64,000 nt of DNA from Halogranum rubrum (GTDB lineage: Archaea > Halobacteriota > Halobacteria > Halobacteriales > Haloferacaceae). The notes below the pieces were generated by a model. The model was not told where the DNA came from. It worked only from the letters and a program-made list of their open reading frames with translations, and searched no databases. The stretch lies in assembly GCF_900114455.1 (NCBI RefSeq), contig NZ_FOTC01000002.1, forward strand, positions 653,012-717,011, read 5' to 3'. Positions 1-8,426 of the stretch are shown piece after piece; position 1 is the first letter of the stretch; every line of letters begins with the position of its first letter. The position numbers and the translations under genes were made by a program.

Positions 1-669
1 GTCATCATCGTCGCCATCTTCGCGGGACTCGTCCAGACGCAACCGACCGGCGGCGGCATCTTCGCCGAACCACCAGCGTACTACATCCCGGGCTACCTCG
101 CCGTCGTCGTGCTCTTCACACCGCTCTCGCGAGTCGGCAGCGAGATAGCCCGCCACCGCGACGGCAACCAGTTCGAGAAGTTGGCGACCACGCCGCTGAA
201 ACGCTGGGAGTGGCTGCTCGCACAGACGCTCGTCAACGTCGTCGTCATCGGCCTCGCAGGGTTGCTCCTGCTCGGCCTGACGGTGGTCGTCACTGGCGTG
301 TCCGTCCCGCTCGAACCGGCGACGTTGCTCTTGATTCCGTTCGTCGCCGTCGGCGTCGCGCTCTTCTGCGGTATCGGCGCGCTACTCGGCAACTTCGCGG
401 ACTCCCAAGACGGCGTCGTCGCCGCGAGTAACGCCATCGCACTTCCGCTGCTCTTCCTGTCGGAGACGTTCGTCACGCCGGACCTGCTGCCCTCGTGGTT
501 CCGTCCTCTCGTCGGCCTCTCGCCACTGACCTACTTCGCCCGCGGCGTCCGCGGCCTGACCTACAGCGGCGACGCCATCGGGGCCGTGGTGACGAATCTC
601 GCGATTCTCTCCGTGCTCGCGCTCGTCTTCTTCGCGGCGGGCGCGGTGACGATTCCGCGGACGGACTGA
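1..669 (+). CDS. ABC-2 type transporter permease (5' partial)
   Basis: The reading frame is open from base 1, so the start lies before the window; 222 codons plus the stop are present. The visible part has an N-terminal hydrophobic stretch, a polar cytoplasmic loop with the typical EKLATTPLKRWEWLLAQ motif of ABC-2 permeases (the loop that contacts the ATPase), and then four to five membrane helices. Such permeases form the membrane part of drug, lipid or polysaccharide exporters. The ATPase partner is expected just upstream, outside the window. The substrate cannot be read from the sequence. The family call is firm; the role beyond 'exporter permease' is inference. Confidence 0.85.
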   Translation, partial: VIIVAIFAGLVQTQPTGGGIFAEPPAYYIPGYLAVVVLFTPLSRVGSEIARHRDGNQFEKLATTPLKRWEWLLAQTLVNVVVIGLAGLLLLGLTVVVTGVSVPLEPATLLLIPFVAVGVALFCGIGALLGNFADSQDGVVAASNAIALPLLFLSETFVTPDLLPSWFRPLVGLSPLTYFARGVRGLTYSGDAIGAVVTNLAILSVLALVFFAAGAVTIPRTD

Positions 670-681
670 GTCGCCCTACTC

Positions 682-1005
682 TCATCCGCAAACGAGGCCG
701 CGCACGCCTCGTTCGACCAAGACGAGGACGTACAGCGCCGTCGGCGGCGCGAACAGTTCGAGGACCCAGACGACGTCGAGCACTCGCCACGAAACGGCGA
801 CACAGAACGCGACGACTCCGGCCACGAAGAGACCGATACCACCGAGAAGCGTCCCTGCCCGTCGCGCGAGCACCCACCCAACTCGTTCGAGACGGGGGTT
901 CTCGGTTCGCCACGCGGTGGCCGCAGCACCGACGGTGACGACGGCGAGACCGGAGACGAGAAATGAGAACAGGACGAGTGAGAGCGAACCGCTGTCGACA
1001 GGCAT
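682..1005 (-). CDS. small hydrophobic membrane protein
   Basis: A 107-residue protein starting at MPVDSGSLSL. An upstream in-frame ATG would add 58 residues of non-membrane sequence running into the end of the HtrA gene, so I chose the internal ATG. There are about three hydrophobic segments (near residues 5-27, 42-64 and 70-95) with arginines between them, consistent with an integral membrane protein. It lies 73 bases downstream of the HtrA-type protease on the same strand, so co-transcription is possible. I do not recognise the family. It converges on the permease gene with a 12-base gap. Confidence 0.6.
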   Translation of the reverse strand: MPVDSGSLSLVLFSFLVSGLAVVTVGAAATAWRTENPRLERVGWVLARRAGTLLGGIGLFVAGVVAFCVAVSWRVLDVVWVLELFAPPTALYVLVLVERGVRGLVCG

Positions 1006-1078
1006 GGACCGAGGTGGCGCCGTCTTCGTACAAAAACTGTCGTCGGTGGAGGGCCGTGGGGGACCGAGTGGTTTCCGT

Positions 1079-2146
1079 TCAGTCGATGGGGATGCGTCCG
1101 CCCCCGTCGTCGCGGTTTCGTCCGTTGCGGCGGTTCCGCCCTCGTCGACTCCGGCGGCGTTTTGGCTGTGGGCGCTCACCGAGGACGAGACTGAGCGTCG
1201 CTGGCGCTCCGTCGCGGAGCACGTCGATTTCGACCGGTTCGCCGGGGCTCGTCTCGGTGATGAGGATACGCATCAGTTCCTCGTGGGTGTGAACCTCCTG
1301 ACCGCCGATACCGACGATGACGTCCCCTCCGACCGGAATCTCGCGGCCGCGGACCGTCCGGGTGTAGCGCGACCCGCGGAGGTCGTCACCCTCGACTCCC
1401 TCGCCCACGTCGACGACGAGGACGCCACGGGGGTGGTCTAACTCGTTTGCCTCCGCGACGGTCGGTGTCACGTCGAGCGTTCTGGTCCGCAAGTACGAGT
1501 GGCGGTACTCGCCGTCTTCGACGAGCGCCGGGACGACTCGGTTGACGATTGCTGGTGAGACGGCGAAGCCGATGCCGTCACCCTGTCGGGCGCGGTTGAC
1601 GCCGACGACTTCGTACGCGGGGTCTGGGTCTGTTTCGTCGTCGCTGTCGACGACACCCACGAGTGGGCCACCGCTGTTGCCGGGGTTGATGGCGGCGTCG
1701 GTCTGGACCACGTCCGGAATCGCAAAGCCGTTCGACGTCGGCATCGACCGACTCGCTCCGGAGACGATACCGGTCGTAATCGACCCGTCGAGGCCGAGGG
1801 GGTTACCGAGTGCCGCGACCTGTCGCCCCGGTCGAGGGTTCTCGCTGGCGATTCGAAGGGGGTCCACCGTCTCCGGAAGCGTCGGGACGGAGACGACGGC
1901 GAGGTCGGTGTAGACGTCGGTGCCGACGACGCGGCCGGTTCGCCAACTGCCGTCGCTGAATCGAATCTCCACGTCGTCGGCGTTCTCGCCGCTGCCGACG
2001 ACGTGCTGGTTCGTCACGACGTGGTTCCCATCCGTGACGAATCCGGAACCGGAGCCCATCCCCGGCCCGTCGCGACTCACGTAGATGGAGACGACGGAGG
2101 GAATCACTTCGCGATACAGCCGTTCGAGGTCGATGTGTGCTGTCAT
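1079..2146 (-). CDS. HtrA/DegP-type trypsin-like serine protease with PDZ domain
   Basis: A 355-residue S1C protease. The catalytic triad is visible: His48 in VTNQHVV, Asp81 in YTDLAVV and Ser158 in NPGNSGGPL. A PDZ-like domain follows at about residues 225-325 (PVGGDVIVGIGGQEV), and the last 30 residues are rich in Arg, Asn and Asp. HtrA proteins degrade or refold damaged proteins, usually outside the membrane. This one has no signal peptide, lipobox or N-terminal membrane helix: it begins with a soluble acidic helix, so a cytoplasmic or otherwise non-classical location is implied. A strong GC-rich dyad lies just before the start codon. Confidence 0.92.
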   Translation of the reverse strand: MTAHIDLERLYREVIPSVVSIYVSRDGPGMGSGSGFVTDGNHVVTNQHVVGSGENADDVEIRFSDGSWRTGRVVGTDVYTDLAVVSVPTLPETVDPLRIASENPRPGRQVAALGNPLGLDGSITTGIVSGASRSMPTSNGFAIPDVVQTDAAINPGNSGGPLVGVVDSDDETDPDPAYEVVGVNRARQGDGIGFAVSPAIVNRVVPALVEDGEYRHSYLRTRTLDVTPTVAEANELDHPRGVLVVDVGEGVEGDDLRGSRYTRTVRGREIPVGGDVIVGIGGQEVHTHEELMRILITETSPGEPVEIDVLRDGAPATLSLVLGERPQPKRRRSRRGRNRRNGRNRDDGGGRIPID

Positions 2147-2156
2147 AACGTGGGCG

Positions 2157-2176
2157 GGCCGGGGGACCCCCCGGCC
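2157..2176. promoter_or_regulatory. GC-rich perfect inverted repeat before the HtrA-type gene
   Basis: Two 9-base arms (GGCCGGGGG and CCCCCGGCC) are separated by AC. The repeat sits 11-30 bases before the protease start codon. It could form a hairpin in a short leader or be a protein-binding dyad. No clear TATA box is visible at the usual distance, so which of these applies is open. Confidence 0.45.
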
Positions 2177-2288
2177 ACGCTCACCTGAGGTAAGTGCCGT
2201 TCAGTATTTGAGCGTGTCGCGTCCTGTCACGGGAACAGATAGCACGATATAGAGCGACGGTCGCGGCGAACCTGCGTGGCGTCGCCGG

Positions 2289-2296
2289 TTTTTATG
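2289..2296 (+). promoter_or_regulatory. TATA box of the KDPG-aldolase-like gene
   Basis: The sequence TTTTTATG is centred about 30 bases before the ATG at 2323, the usual spacing for a leaderless haloarchaeal transcript. It supports 2323 rather than the upstream ATG at 2296, which lies inside or next to the TATA box. Confidence 0.6.
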
Positions 2297-2322
2297 TGTA
2301 CTCCCCGACGACGTTCGCTCGA

Positions 2323-2982
2323 ATGACGACTCTCGACAAACACGCGGATATGCAGCGACTCGTAGACAGCGGCGTCGTCGCCGTCATGCGCGGCGCGGAC
2401 GCGGACACGGTCATCGACGTCGCCGACGCCCTCCAGAAAGGCGGCGTCACGGCTATCGAACTCACCGCCGACACGCCCGGCGTGATGGACATGATTTCGG
2501 ACGTCTCCGCGTCCTTCGGCGAGTCGGAAACCATCATCGGCGCGGGAACCGTCCTCGACGGCGAGACGGCCCGTTCGGCCCTTCTCGCGGGTGCGGAGTT
2601 CGTCGTCTCGCCTACGTTGGAGGAGGACGTCATCGACGTCGCCAACCGCTACGGCAAACTCGTCGCACCGGGCGTCATGACGCCCACCGAAGCGCTCCGC
2701 GGCTACGAGCGCGGCGCGGACTTCGTGAAGGTGTTCCCGGCGTCCTCGCTCGGCCCGGGTCACATCAGCAGCATCAAAGGTCCGCTCGGGCAGATTCCCA
2801 TCATGCCGACCGGCGGCGTCGACGTGGACAACGCCGCCGACTTCATCGAGGCTGGGTCCATCGTCGTCGGTGCGGGCAGTGCGCTCGTCGACAACGACGC
2901 CGTCGAAGCGGGCGACTTCGAGGCCATCACCGAACAGGCACAGCGGTTCTCCGACGTCATCGACGACGCTCGCGGCGAGTAG
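2323..2982 (+). CDS. 2-dehydro-3-deoxyphosphogluconate / 4-hydroxy-2-oxoglutarate aldolase family protein
   Basis: A 219-residue class I aldolase of the Eda family. The Schiff-base lysine is Lys136 in DFVKVFPASS, the general base is Glu46 in TAIELT, and the phosphate-binding MPTGGV segment is present. The family splits KDPG into pyruvate and glyceraldehyde 3-phosphate at the end of Entner-Doudoroff-type sugar breakdown, or splits hydroxyoxoglutarate. The substrate in this organism is not settled by sequence; haloarchaea often also carry an unrelated KDPG aldolase, so this may be a second enzyme. The start was chosen by TATA spacing. It stands alone with its own promoter. Confidence 0.85.
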   Translation: MTTLDKHADMQRLVDSGVVAVMRGADADTVIDVADALQKGGVTAIELTADTPGVMDMISDVSASFGESETIIGAGTVLDGETARSALLAGAEFVVSPTLEEDVIDVANRYGKLVAPGVMTPTEALRGYERGADFVKVFPASSLGPGHISSIKGPLGQIPIMPTGGVDVDNAADFIEAGSIVVGAGSALVDNDAVEAGDFEAITEQAQRFSDVIDDARGE

Positions 2983-3153
2983 CGGAGAGCAACGAGCGAG
3001 GAGAGCGTCGCCGCGTACTCCGTCTCGCCCGTCTGGCGGCGACGGTCGTTTCCTCGGACTACTCGCACGTGGTGTGTTTTATTACGACTGGTCGGATAGG
3101 GTGATTCATACTCTGTTGGACGCAACTCGTATCCAACCCTCGAATCAGAAACC

Positions 3154-3996
3154 ATGACTGTAATCACGATTTGGTCAGAGAGCGGTGGCGTCGGGAAGAC
3201 GACGACGACGCTGAATCTGGCCGCTGCACTCGGCGAACAGGGGAAAGACGTACTGATAATCGACTTGGACCCGCAACCGGCGAGCATCACGGACCACGCC
3301 GGCTATCAAGACGCGAAGAACGGGGACGTCGAGGTCACGCTGTCGGACGTCTTGCTCGACGACGACGTCGGCCTCTCGGAGGTCATCATCGAAGACGAAC
3401 TGTTCGACTTGGCCCCGGCACACGAGTCGCTCGCGTCGCTCGAAACGACGGTTCGAGCCCAACAGATCTCCACAGCCGAGTTCCTACTTCGGTCGAAACT
3501 CGCAGAGATCGAAGACGAGTACGACTACATCCTCATCGACCCGCCCGCCACGCTGAACCTCTTGGTGGACAACGCCCTCATCGCGAGTGGCAACGTGTTA
3601 GTTCCGATGGAGATGACGCGGAAGGGCGAGCGCTCCATCGGCGGTGTCGTCGAGACGGTCACTGCCATCGAGTCGCAACTCCAGCGCGCGCAACCGGACT
3701 TCTCGCTGAACGTCATCGGCGTCCTCCCGAACAAAGTCGACGGGTCGATTCTGAACCAGGAGATTCAGGGGTCGTTGGAGGACGTCGACGGCGTCGAGGT
3801 GCTCCCCATCACCATTCCGAGTTACAACGTGATGGAACAGGCGTGGGACGCCCACCTCGACATCTTCCGGTACGCCGAACACGACGACTACGGTCTGCGC
3901 AAATATCAGGAGTCGCTCTTGGACGCGTACCGTGACCTCGCGACGCTCATCATCGAGTTGGACGCCGACGACGAGACGGAGGCGGTGGTCTCGTAA
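3154..3996 (+). CDS. ParA/MinD-superfamily P-loop ATPase lacking the signature lysine
   Basis: A 280-residue ParA-like ATPase. The deviant Walker A motif is SGGVGKTTTT with the catalytic Lys15 present, but the 'signature' lysine that precedes the two glycines is replaced by Ser10. The A' motif (LIIDLDPQPA), Walker B (YILIDPPATL) and a C-terminal helical region are present. ParA-like ATPases position plasmids, chromosomes or protein cargo by forming ATP-dependent dimers on DNA or membrane. The stop codon shares one base with the start of the next gene, an acidic protein, so the two should be translated together. No parB or centromere-like repeats lie nearby, which argues for a cargo-positioning or membrane role. 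Confidence 0.85.
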   Translation: MTVITIWSESGGVGKTTTTLNLAAALGEQGKDVLIIDLDPQPASITDHAGYQDAKNGDVEVTLSDVLLDDDVGLSEVIIEDELFDLAPAHESLASLETTVRAQQISTAEFLLRSKLAEIEDEYDYILIDPPATLNLLVDNALIASGNVLVPMEMTRKGERSIGGVVETVTAIESQLQRAQPDFSLNVIGVLPNKVDGSILNQEIQGSLEDVDGVEVLPITIPSYNVMEQAWDAHLDIFRYAEHDDYGLRKYQESLLDAYRDLATLIIELDADDETEAVVS

Positions 3997-4532
3997 TGTC
4001 GAAGAAAGACCGGTACTCGCATCTCGGCGGCGACGCGGACGAGGAAGAGACGTCGGACGAACCGGAAGCGGAGACGACAGTCGACGAGGAGGAAGCGGAC
4101 GAACCGACCCAAGAAGCCGAAGCCAGTGAAGAGGTGGAAGCCGAAGCCAGTGAGGAAGTCGAAACCGAAGCCGAATCCACCGAAGAGGTGCAGAACGACT
4201 CTCCCGACGAGACAGCGAGCGACTCCGTCGACGAACCCGAGAGAGAACCCGCCGACGAACTCGACGACGGGGCGATTCGGGTGACGATTTCAGACGGCGA
4301 CGAGGAACACGAAGTCGTCATCGACGCGGACGAAGGCGTGACGACGGACGACGTGGTACACGCCGTCCAGCACGCCGGGCAGGAAGCGGAGACGCCCACG
4401 ACGATGTGGGGGAGTTGGGTCCGGATGGCGTCCTCGCTGGGGAAGGCACGCCTCGCCGCGGTGACCGTCGCGAGTCTGCTGACGGTGAAGGGGTTGACGA
4501 TGGTGGTCCGACGGTTCAGACGGCGAGACTGA
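3996..4532 (+). CDS. acidic low-complexity protein coupled to the ParA-like ATPase
   Basis: A 178-residue protein whose first ~95 residues are almost entirely Asp, Glu, Ser, Thr and Ala, with a repeated ASEEVE unit near residues 42-65. A short folded segment follows (about residues 97-130, beginning AIRVTISDGD), and then a C-terminal hydrophobic helix (about 148-170) ending in a basic FRRRD tail. The layout suggests a disordered arm tethered to the membrane by its C-terminus. It starts on the last base of the ParA-like gene (TAATG), so it is probably its functional partner. No known family was recognised; the partner role is inferred from coupling only. Confidence 0.75.
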   Translation: MSKKDRYSHLGGDADEEETSDEPEAETTVDEEEADEPTQEAEASEEVEAEASEEVETEAESTEEVQNDSPDETASDSVDEPEREPADELDDGAIRVTISDGDEEHEVVIDADEGVTTDDVVHAVQHAGQEAETPTTMWGSWVRMASSLGKARLAAVTVASLLTVKGLTMVVRRFRRRD

Positions 4533-4589
4533 GAGAACACCCTATCGCCCCACTGAGCAGTTAAGTCGACGGCGAGCGACCACCTCGGT

Positions 4590-4937
4590 ATGCCCGGCAT
4601 CGTCTTCTTCGCGACAGAGAACCACGACGCAGTCGTCGACTTCTACACCACCGTCGTCGGCGCGGAGACGTGGCTCGAACAGCCCGACTGCACGATTCTC
4701 AAGCACGACAACCTGCTTTTCGGCTTCTGCGCCCGCGACCACACCGACGACGGTGGAACCGTGACCTTCGTCTACGACGCTCGTGATGCAGTCGACGCGA
4801 TGCACGAGCGCGTCGGCGACGCCGCTCGTGAGGAACCGCATCTGAACGAGAAGTACGACATCTACCAGTTCTTCGCGGACGACCCGGACGGCCGCGCGGT
4901 GGAGTTTCAGGTCTTCGAAGACGGTACAGATCTGTAG
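4590..4937 (+). CDS. VOC (glyoxalase/bleomycin-resistance fold) family protein
   Basis: A 115-residue single-domain protein with two beta-alpha-beta-beta-beta modules. The first is around FATENHDAVVDFYTTVVG; the second carries the typical ending DPDGRAVEFQVFED, whose Glu is a usual metal ligand of the fold. Family members include glyoxalase I, dioxygenases and resistance proteins, and the substrate here is unknown. A weak TATA-like GTTAAG lies about 30 bases upstream of the ATG. Confidence 0.8.
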   Translation: MPGIVFFATENHDAVVDFYTTVVGAETWLEQPDCTILKHDNLLFGFCARDHTDDGGTVTFVYDARDAVDAMHERVGDAAREEPHLNEKYDIYQFFADDPDGRAVEFQVFEDGTDL

Positions 4938-4968
4938 CTTTTTGCTCACCCGCTTCGGAGGTGAGACG

Positions 4969-5472
4969 ATGTCCTCCAGACGAACGTTGCTTGCGTGTCT
5001 CTCGACTATCGGTCTCGCCTCAGTCAGCGGTTGTCTCTCTATGGTCGGTCTCCGAAAGCGAGGTTACATTCAGTGGAAGTGGATCTCGGTCGAACACGAG
5101 CACGAAGACGGGCAGTTGCACTCCGAGAAAGTCCTCGACGCGTCTCTGAGTCACCCCGTCGAGCGCGGTGCTATCGACAGTTGGGTCGCAGAGGAGTACG
5201 CCGAGTTCGTCGACGACACCGACTATCCGGTGGTCTCGGAGTCGTTTCACCGTGCGCTCGCTCGGCAGAACAAGCGGGTCAACTACGGAATCGGCGTCTG
5301 CGGTTCCGACTTTGCATCCCGTGACGAGAGGTCCGGCTGTCTCAACACGTGGACATCACGCGAAGACTTCAACCGCGTGCAGGTGTACGACCGTGTCGAA
5401 GTATCCGAAGACGACGGCCGGTTCGATGTTCACCGGGTTACAGGCGGCGAGACGCTGACTCCGCGTCCTTAG
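4969..5472 (+). CDS. predicted lipoprotein, haloarchaeal hypothetical
   Basis: A 167-residue protein starting MSSRRTLLACLSTIGLAS. It has an N-terminal twin arginine (Arg4-Arg5), a hydrophobic core and a lipobox SVSGC with Cys22, the usual pattern of a Tat-exported lipid-anchored haloarchaeal protein. The mature part is acidic with three further cysteines and no recognised domain. The in-frame ATG at 4942 overlaps the likely TATA box (CTTTTTGC, about 28 bases before 4969), and a Shine-Dalgarno-like GGAGGTGA lies just before 4969, so I chose 4969. It is probably cell-surface; its function is unknown. Confidence 0.7.
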   Translation: MSSRRTLLACLSTIGLASVSGCLSMVGLRKRGYIQWKWISVEHEHEDGQLHSEKVLDASLSHPVERGAIDSWVAEEYAEFVDDTDYPVVSESFHRALARQNKRVNYGIGVCGSDFASRDERSGCLNTWTSREDFNRVQVYDRVEVSEDDGRFDVHRVTGGETLTPRP

Positions 5473-7073
5473 ACACTACTCGGGTCAGAATCTCTGGAGG
5501 TTGTGTCTGTCTGTTCACTGCTCTCGGAGTCGACCGCGTCTCCGTCCGCCGACTCGCCGCCGTTTTCTTCTGCCGGCACGTCCGGTTCAACCGGCCCGAT
5601 GAACGGCTGTGCCGCCTGCCGCCGGTGCGAACGACGCTCCGCAACCGCCGTCACGAGTCGGTCCTCTAACGCTCCACGAATTCGCTCGGCGTCCGTCGCC
5701 TCCACGTCGACGGCGGCGGCGTCCTGATTCGAGAGCGAGAGCGACCCTGCAGTGTCGATGGTGACGGTGGCGACGTGCCAGCGACGCTGGAAGATAGTCC
5801 GGGAGTCGATGACCGTCTGGATGCGGTAGTAGGGGACGACCTTCGTCTGTCGCTTCCAGAAGCCGTTTCGCGTGACGACGTGGTTCTCGCCCAGCCAGTA
5901 GCCGCGATGTTTCCACTTGTAGTGGGCGGCAATCGGGATGAGTGGGAGGACGGCGAGCGGCCCGTACCACGGAAGTGACGCGCCGAGGAGCGTGTTCACG
6001 CCGAAGAGGAGGGCAGTGACGACGCCGAGGACGATGAGGTAGCGCGCGGCGTACCGCCGCCGGATGCGCTTGGGCGGGCGAGTGAACTCGGGCGTGCCGA
6101 ACGCCTCGATGTCGTTGGCGAGCGAGAGCACGCGGTCACGTTCGGCGAGCGGCACCGCCGCCTCCGACCCGCGTTGGGTGCCCTGACCCGGGGCGTATCC
6201 GGCCGTCTCGATAGCCAGCGTGGCGTAGCCGAACCGTCGTTTGAGCGGGTTGTCCTCGACGGTGAGCGTCTGAATCTTGTCGAACGGAATCGACCCGTCG
6301 TAGCGCTGGAGCAACCCGCGTTCGTACAGCAGTTCGTCGTCCGTCCGCGACAGGCGAAAGCCGTAGTAGTTGACGACGGCGAGGGCGAACCCGGCGAGCC
6401 ACGAGACGAGGACGACGGCGGCGAGGACGGCGACGGCACCGAGCGCGAGCAGCGTCGCCTCGACACCGAACTCGAAGAACGAGGAGACGACCGGAATCGA
6501 CCCCGAGAGGAGGAAAAAGAGGATGCCCGGCCCGCGCAGATCGAACGAGAGCGCGCCGACGATGCCGAGTTCGCGGTCCGAGAGCGCGAACAACTCGTCG
6601 GATTCGACCTCGGGTGCGTCCTCGGCGTCGCCGCGTTTCAGGCGAGCGATTTCGCTCTGGAGCCGTTTCGCCTCCTCGAAGGTGACGTAGCGAATCGCGG
6701 CTTCAGTGTCGCTGCCGCCGGCCGTCTCGAAGTCGAGTGCGGCGATGCCGAGCACGCGCTGGACGACGTTTCGACTGATGTCGACGTTCTGAATCCTGCG
6801 CAGCGGAATCTCGCGGTTCCGGCGCGAGACGACGCCCGACCGGATGTCGAAGGTGTCCGGCGTGAGGTCGTAGTCGTAGCGCTGGTAGTAGAGCGTCTCG
6901 TAGCCGACGAGGACGACGACGACGAGGCCGAGTAGTCCGATAGCGACGAGCGGTCCACCGATACTGCCGAGAAAGGCAGACGCACCCGAGAAGAGGACGA
7001 ACGCGAGCGTGAAGACGATGCTTCCGCCTTTCTGGGCCGCCTTGTAGGGGACCGAGAGCGGCGAGAGCTTCAT
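5469..7073 (-). CDS. triple bacterial-PH-domain (DUF304) membrane protein, YdbT-like
   Basis: A 534-residue membrane protein with three copies of the bPH2/DUF304 unit, each following a pair of membrane helices. The units are recognisable by the repeated pattern 'R-G-long turn-IP-RIQ-v': EIPLRRIQNVDISRN near residue 92, SIPFDKIQTLTVEDN near 262 and VVPYYRIQTVIDSRT near 420. The C-terminus is a Ser/Asp-rich tail. YdbT/YdbS-type pairs are widespread in bacteria and archaea and have been linked to envelope stress or compound resistance in some bacteria, but their reaction is unknown. Its start overlaps the stop of the upstream smaller bPH2 gene by four bases, so the two form an operon. Confidence 0.85.
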   Translation of the reverse strand: MKLSPLSVPYKAAQKGGSIVFTLAFVLFSGASAFLGSIGGPLVAIGLLGLVVVVLVGYETLYYQRYDYDLTPDTFDIRSGVVSRRNREIPLRRIQNVDISRNVVQRVLGIAALDFETAGGSDTEAAIRYVTFEEAKRLQSEIARLKRGDAEDAPEVESDELFALSDRELGIVGALSFDLRGPGILFFLLSGSIPVVSSFFEFGVEATLLALGAVAVLAAVVLVSWLAGFALAVVNYYGFRLSRTDDELLYERGLLQRYDGSIPFDKIQTLTVEDNPLKRRFGYATLAIETAGYAPGQGTQRGSEAAVPLAERDRVLSLANDIEAFGTPEFTRPPKRIRRRYAARYLIVLGVVTALLFGVNTLLGASLPWYGPLAVLPLIPIAAHYKWKHRGYWLGENHVVTRNGFWKRQTKVVPYYRIQTVIDSRTIFQRRWHVATVTIDTAGSLSLSNQDAAAVDVEATDAERIRGALEDRLVTAVAERRSHRRQAAQPFIGPVEPDVPAEENGGESADGDAVDSESSEQTDTTSRDSDPSSV

Positions 7074-7531
7074 ACCGCGTCGTCACCCTCGGCCCGGATA
7101 GCGAGACCTTTCAGGCGGTCCTGTAACTCGTCGGACCCGTCGGCGGTGAGTCCCGGGACGCGAACGTCTGCACCGCGAGAGCCAGCCGTGTAGACGACGG
7201 TACTGGCGAGGCCGAGCACTCGCTCGACCGGGCCGCGCGCGGAGTCGACGTGCTGGATGCGGACGAACGGGACGACCGTTCGCACGCGGGTGAGGACGCC
7301 GCGTTCGAGGTAGAGTGAGTCTCCACGCACCTCGTAGCCCCAGAGTCGATAGCGAAGCGCGGCGAACCCGATGCCGACGACCAAGAGGACGGCGAAGAGG
7401 CCGACGGGGACGAAGACGGGCAGTTCGAGCGTCGCTCGGTTGAGGAAGAAGGCGGCGACGCCGACGACAGTCGCGCCGATAGCCGAACGAAGCATCCACA
7501 CTAGCTGAACACGAGGATGCAGACGGTTCAT
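7070..7531 (-). CDS. single bacterial-PH-domain (DUF304) membrane protein, YdbS-like
   Basis: A 153-residue protein with two N-terminal membrane helices (about residues 12-32 and 36-58) and one bPH2 domain (TVVPFVRIQHVDSARGP, VYTAGSRGADVRVPG). It is the first gene of a two-gene operon; its stop overlaps the start of the triple-domain partner (ATGA). The size and domain plan match the YdbS half of YdbS/YdbT pairs, which probably form one membrane complex. Confidence 0.85.
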   Translation of the reverse strand: MNRLHPRVQLVWMLRSAIGATVVGVAAFFLNRATLELPVFVPVGLFAVLLVVGIGFAALRYRLWGYEVRGDSLYLERGVLTRVRTVVPFVRIQHVDSARGPVERVLGLASTVVYTAGSRGADVRVPGLTADGSDELQDRLKGLAIRAEGDDAV

Positions 7532-7628
7532 GTTCGCCCGTTTTGTCGGCGTCGATATAAGTACCCTGCACCGACTCGTGGCAGAATCGGATGCTGGCTG
7601 TCGATTCTGGAACGTCCAGCGTCGACGC

Positions 7629-8426
7629 TCAGGCAGTCACCGTCAACTGACGCTGGACGCGACGGCGGGCCTGTGTCAGCACCTCACCGAGGTCGGCGAG
7701 ACACGTCAACACCGGGTATCTAGTCGATTCGTGCTGATAGAGGTACGCCTGAAGCGAGGGGTCGGTCGAGGCGGGGGCGGCCGACCGAATCGACGCCTGC
7801 CGGTCGGTGACGAGTCGGTCGCACTGGCGTTCCAGACTGGCGACTTCCCGGTCGAGGGCGCGTAACTCGTCGAACGACCGGTCGGGGAGCGGCGTGTCGT
7901 CGAGCGTTCCGAGGTCGACGACCAGTCGCCGAACGCCGTCGACGACTGCGGCGAGTGACGCGTCCTCGGCGTCGATACGCTCGACAAACTGGTCGCGTTC
8001 GGTGCGAGCGAGTGCTGCAGCCGTCAGGAGTGCGTCCTGTAGCTCCGTCGAGAGCGTGTCGCCGGCGACGACCGCTTCGGCGACTTCGCGGCCGAACTCT
8101 ACGGTGAGACTCTCTTCGAGCGTGTCGTCGTACTCCTCGCGGTAGTGTGGAACCGCCATCACCGTCTCGGTGTAGCTGGTACGCACCGCTGCCAACGTCG
8201 GACCACTCCGGACGCCGCTGACACCGGGTAAAAGCCTCCCACTGAGTGGCTCTAGCGACGGGTCCGAAGCGTCCGGTGTGAGTCGGCGTACTCGTCGGCC
8301 GAAGGTCTCGAACGACTCCCGCTCGTCGACAGAGCGGCGACGCTCACGGCGAACGACGGTTGTAGCGTCGAGGACGGGTCGGGTCAGCCGCTGGGCCAGT
8401 CGAAGGAGCTCGGGCGTCTCCGTCAT
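7629..8426 (-). CDS. all-helical hypothetical protein, DUF7260-like
   Basis: A 265-residue mostly helical, charged protein with the RRERRRSVDERESFETFGRR region typical of a haloarchaea-specific uncharacterised family (DUF7260, from memory). It has no signal peptide or membrane helix. The ATG at 8426 gives a four-base ATGA overlap with the metallophosphoesterase upstream, which is why I preferred it over the ORF start nine bases earlier. It is the last gene of a three-gene overlapping cluster, so its role is probably tied to the phosphoesterase. The coiled-coil-like middle suggests assembly or protein contacts; no catalytic motif is visible. Confidence 0.75.
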   Translation of the reverse strand: MTETPELLRLAQRLTRPVLDATTVVRRERRRSVDERESFETFGRRVRRLTPDASDPSLEPLSGRLLPGVSGVRSGPTLAAVRTSYTETVMAVPHYREEYDDTLEESLTVEFGREVAEAVVAGDTLSTELQDALLTAAALARTERDQFVERIDAEDASLAAVVDGVRRLVVDLGTLDDTPLPDRSFDELRALDREVASLERQCDRLVTDRQASIRSAAPASTDPSLQAYLYQHESTRYPVLTCLADLGEVLTQARRRVQRQLTVTA

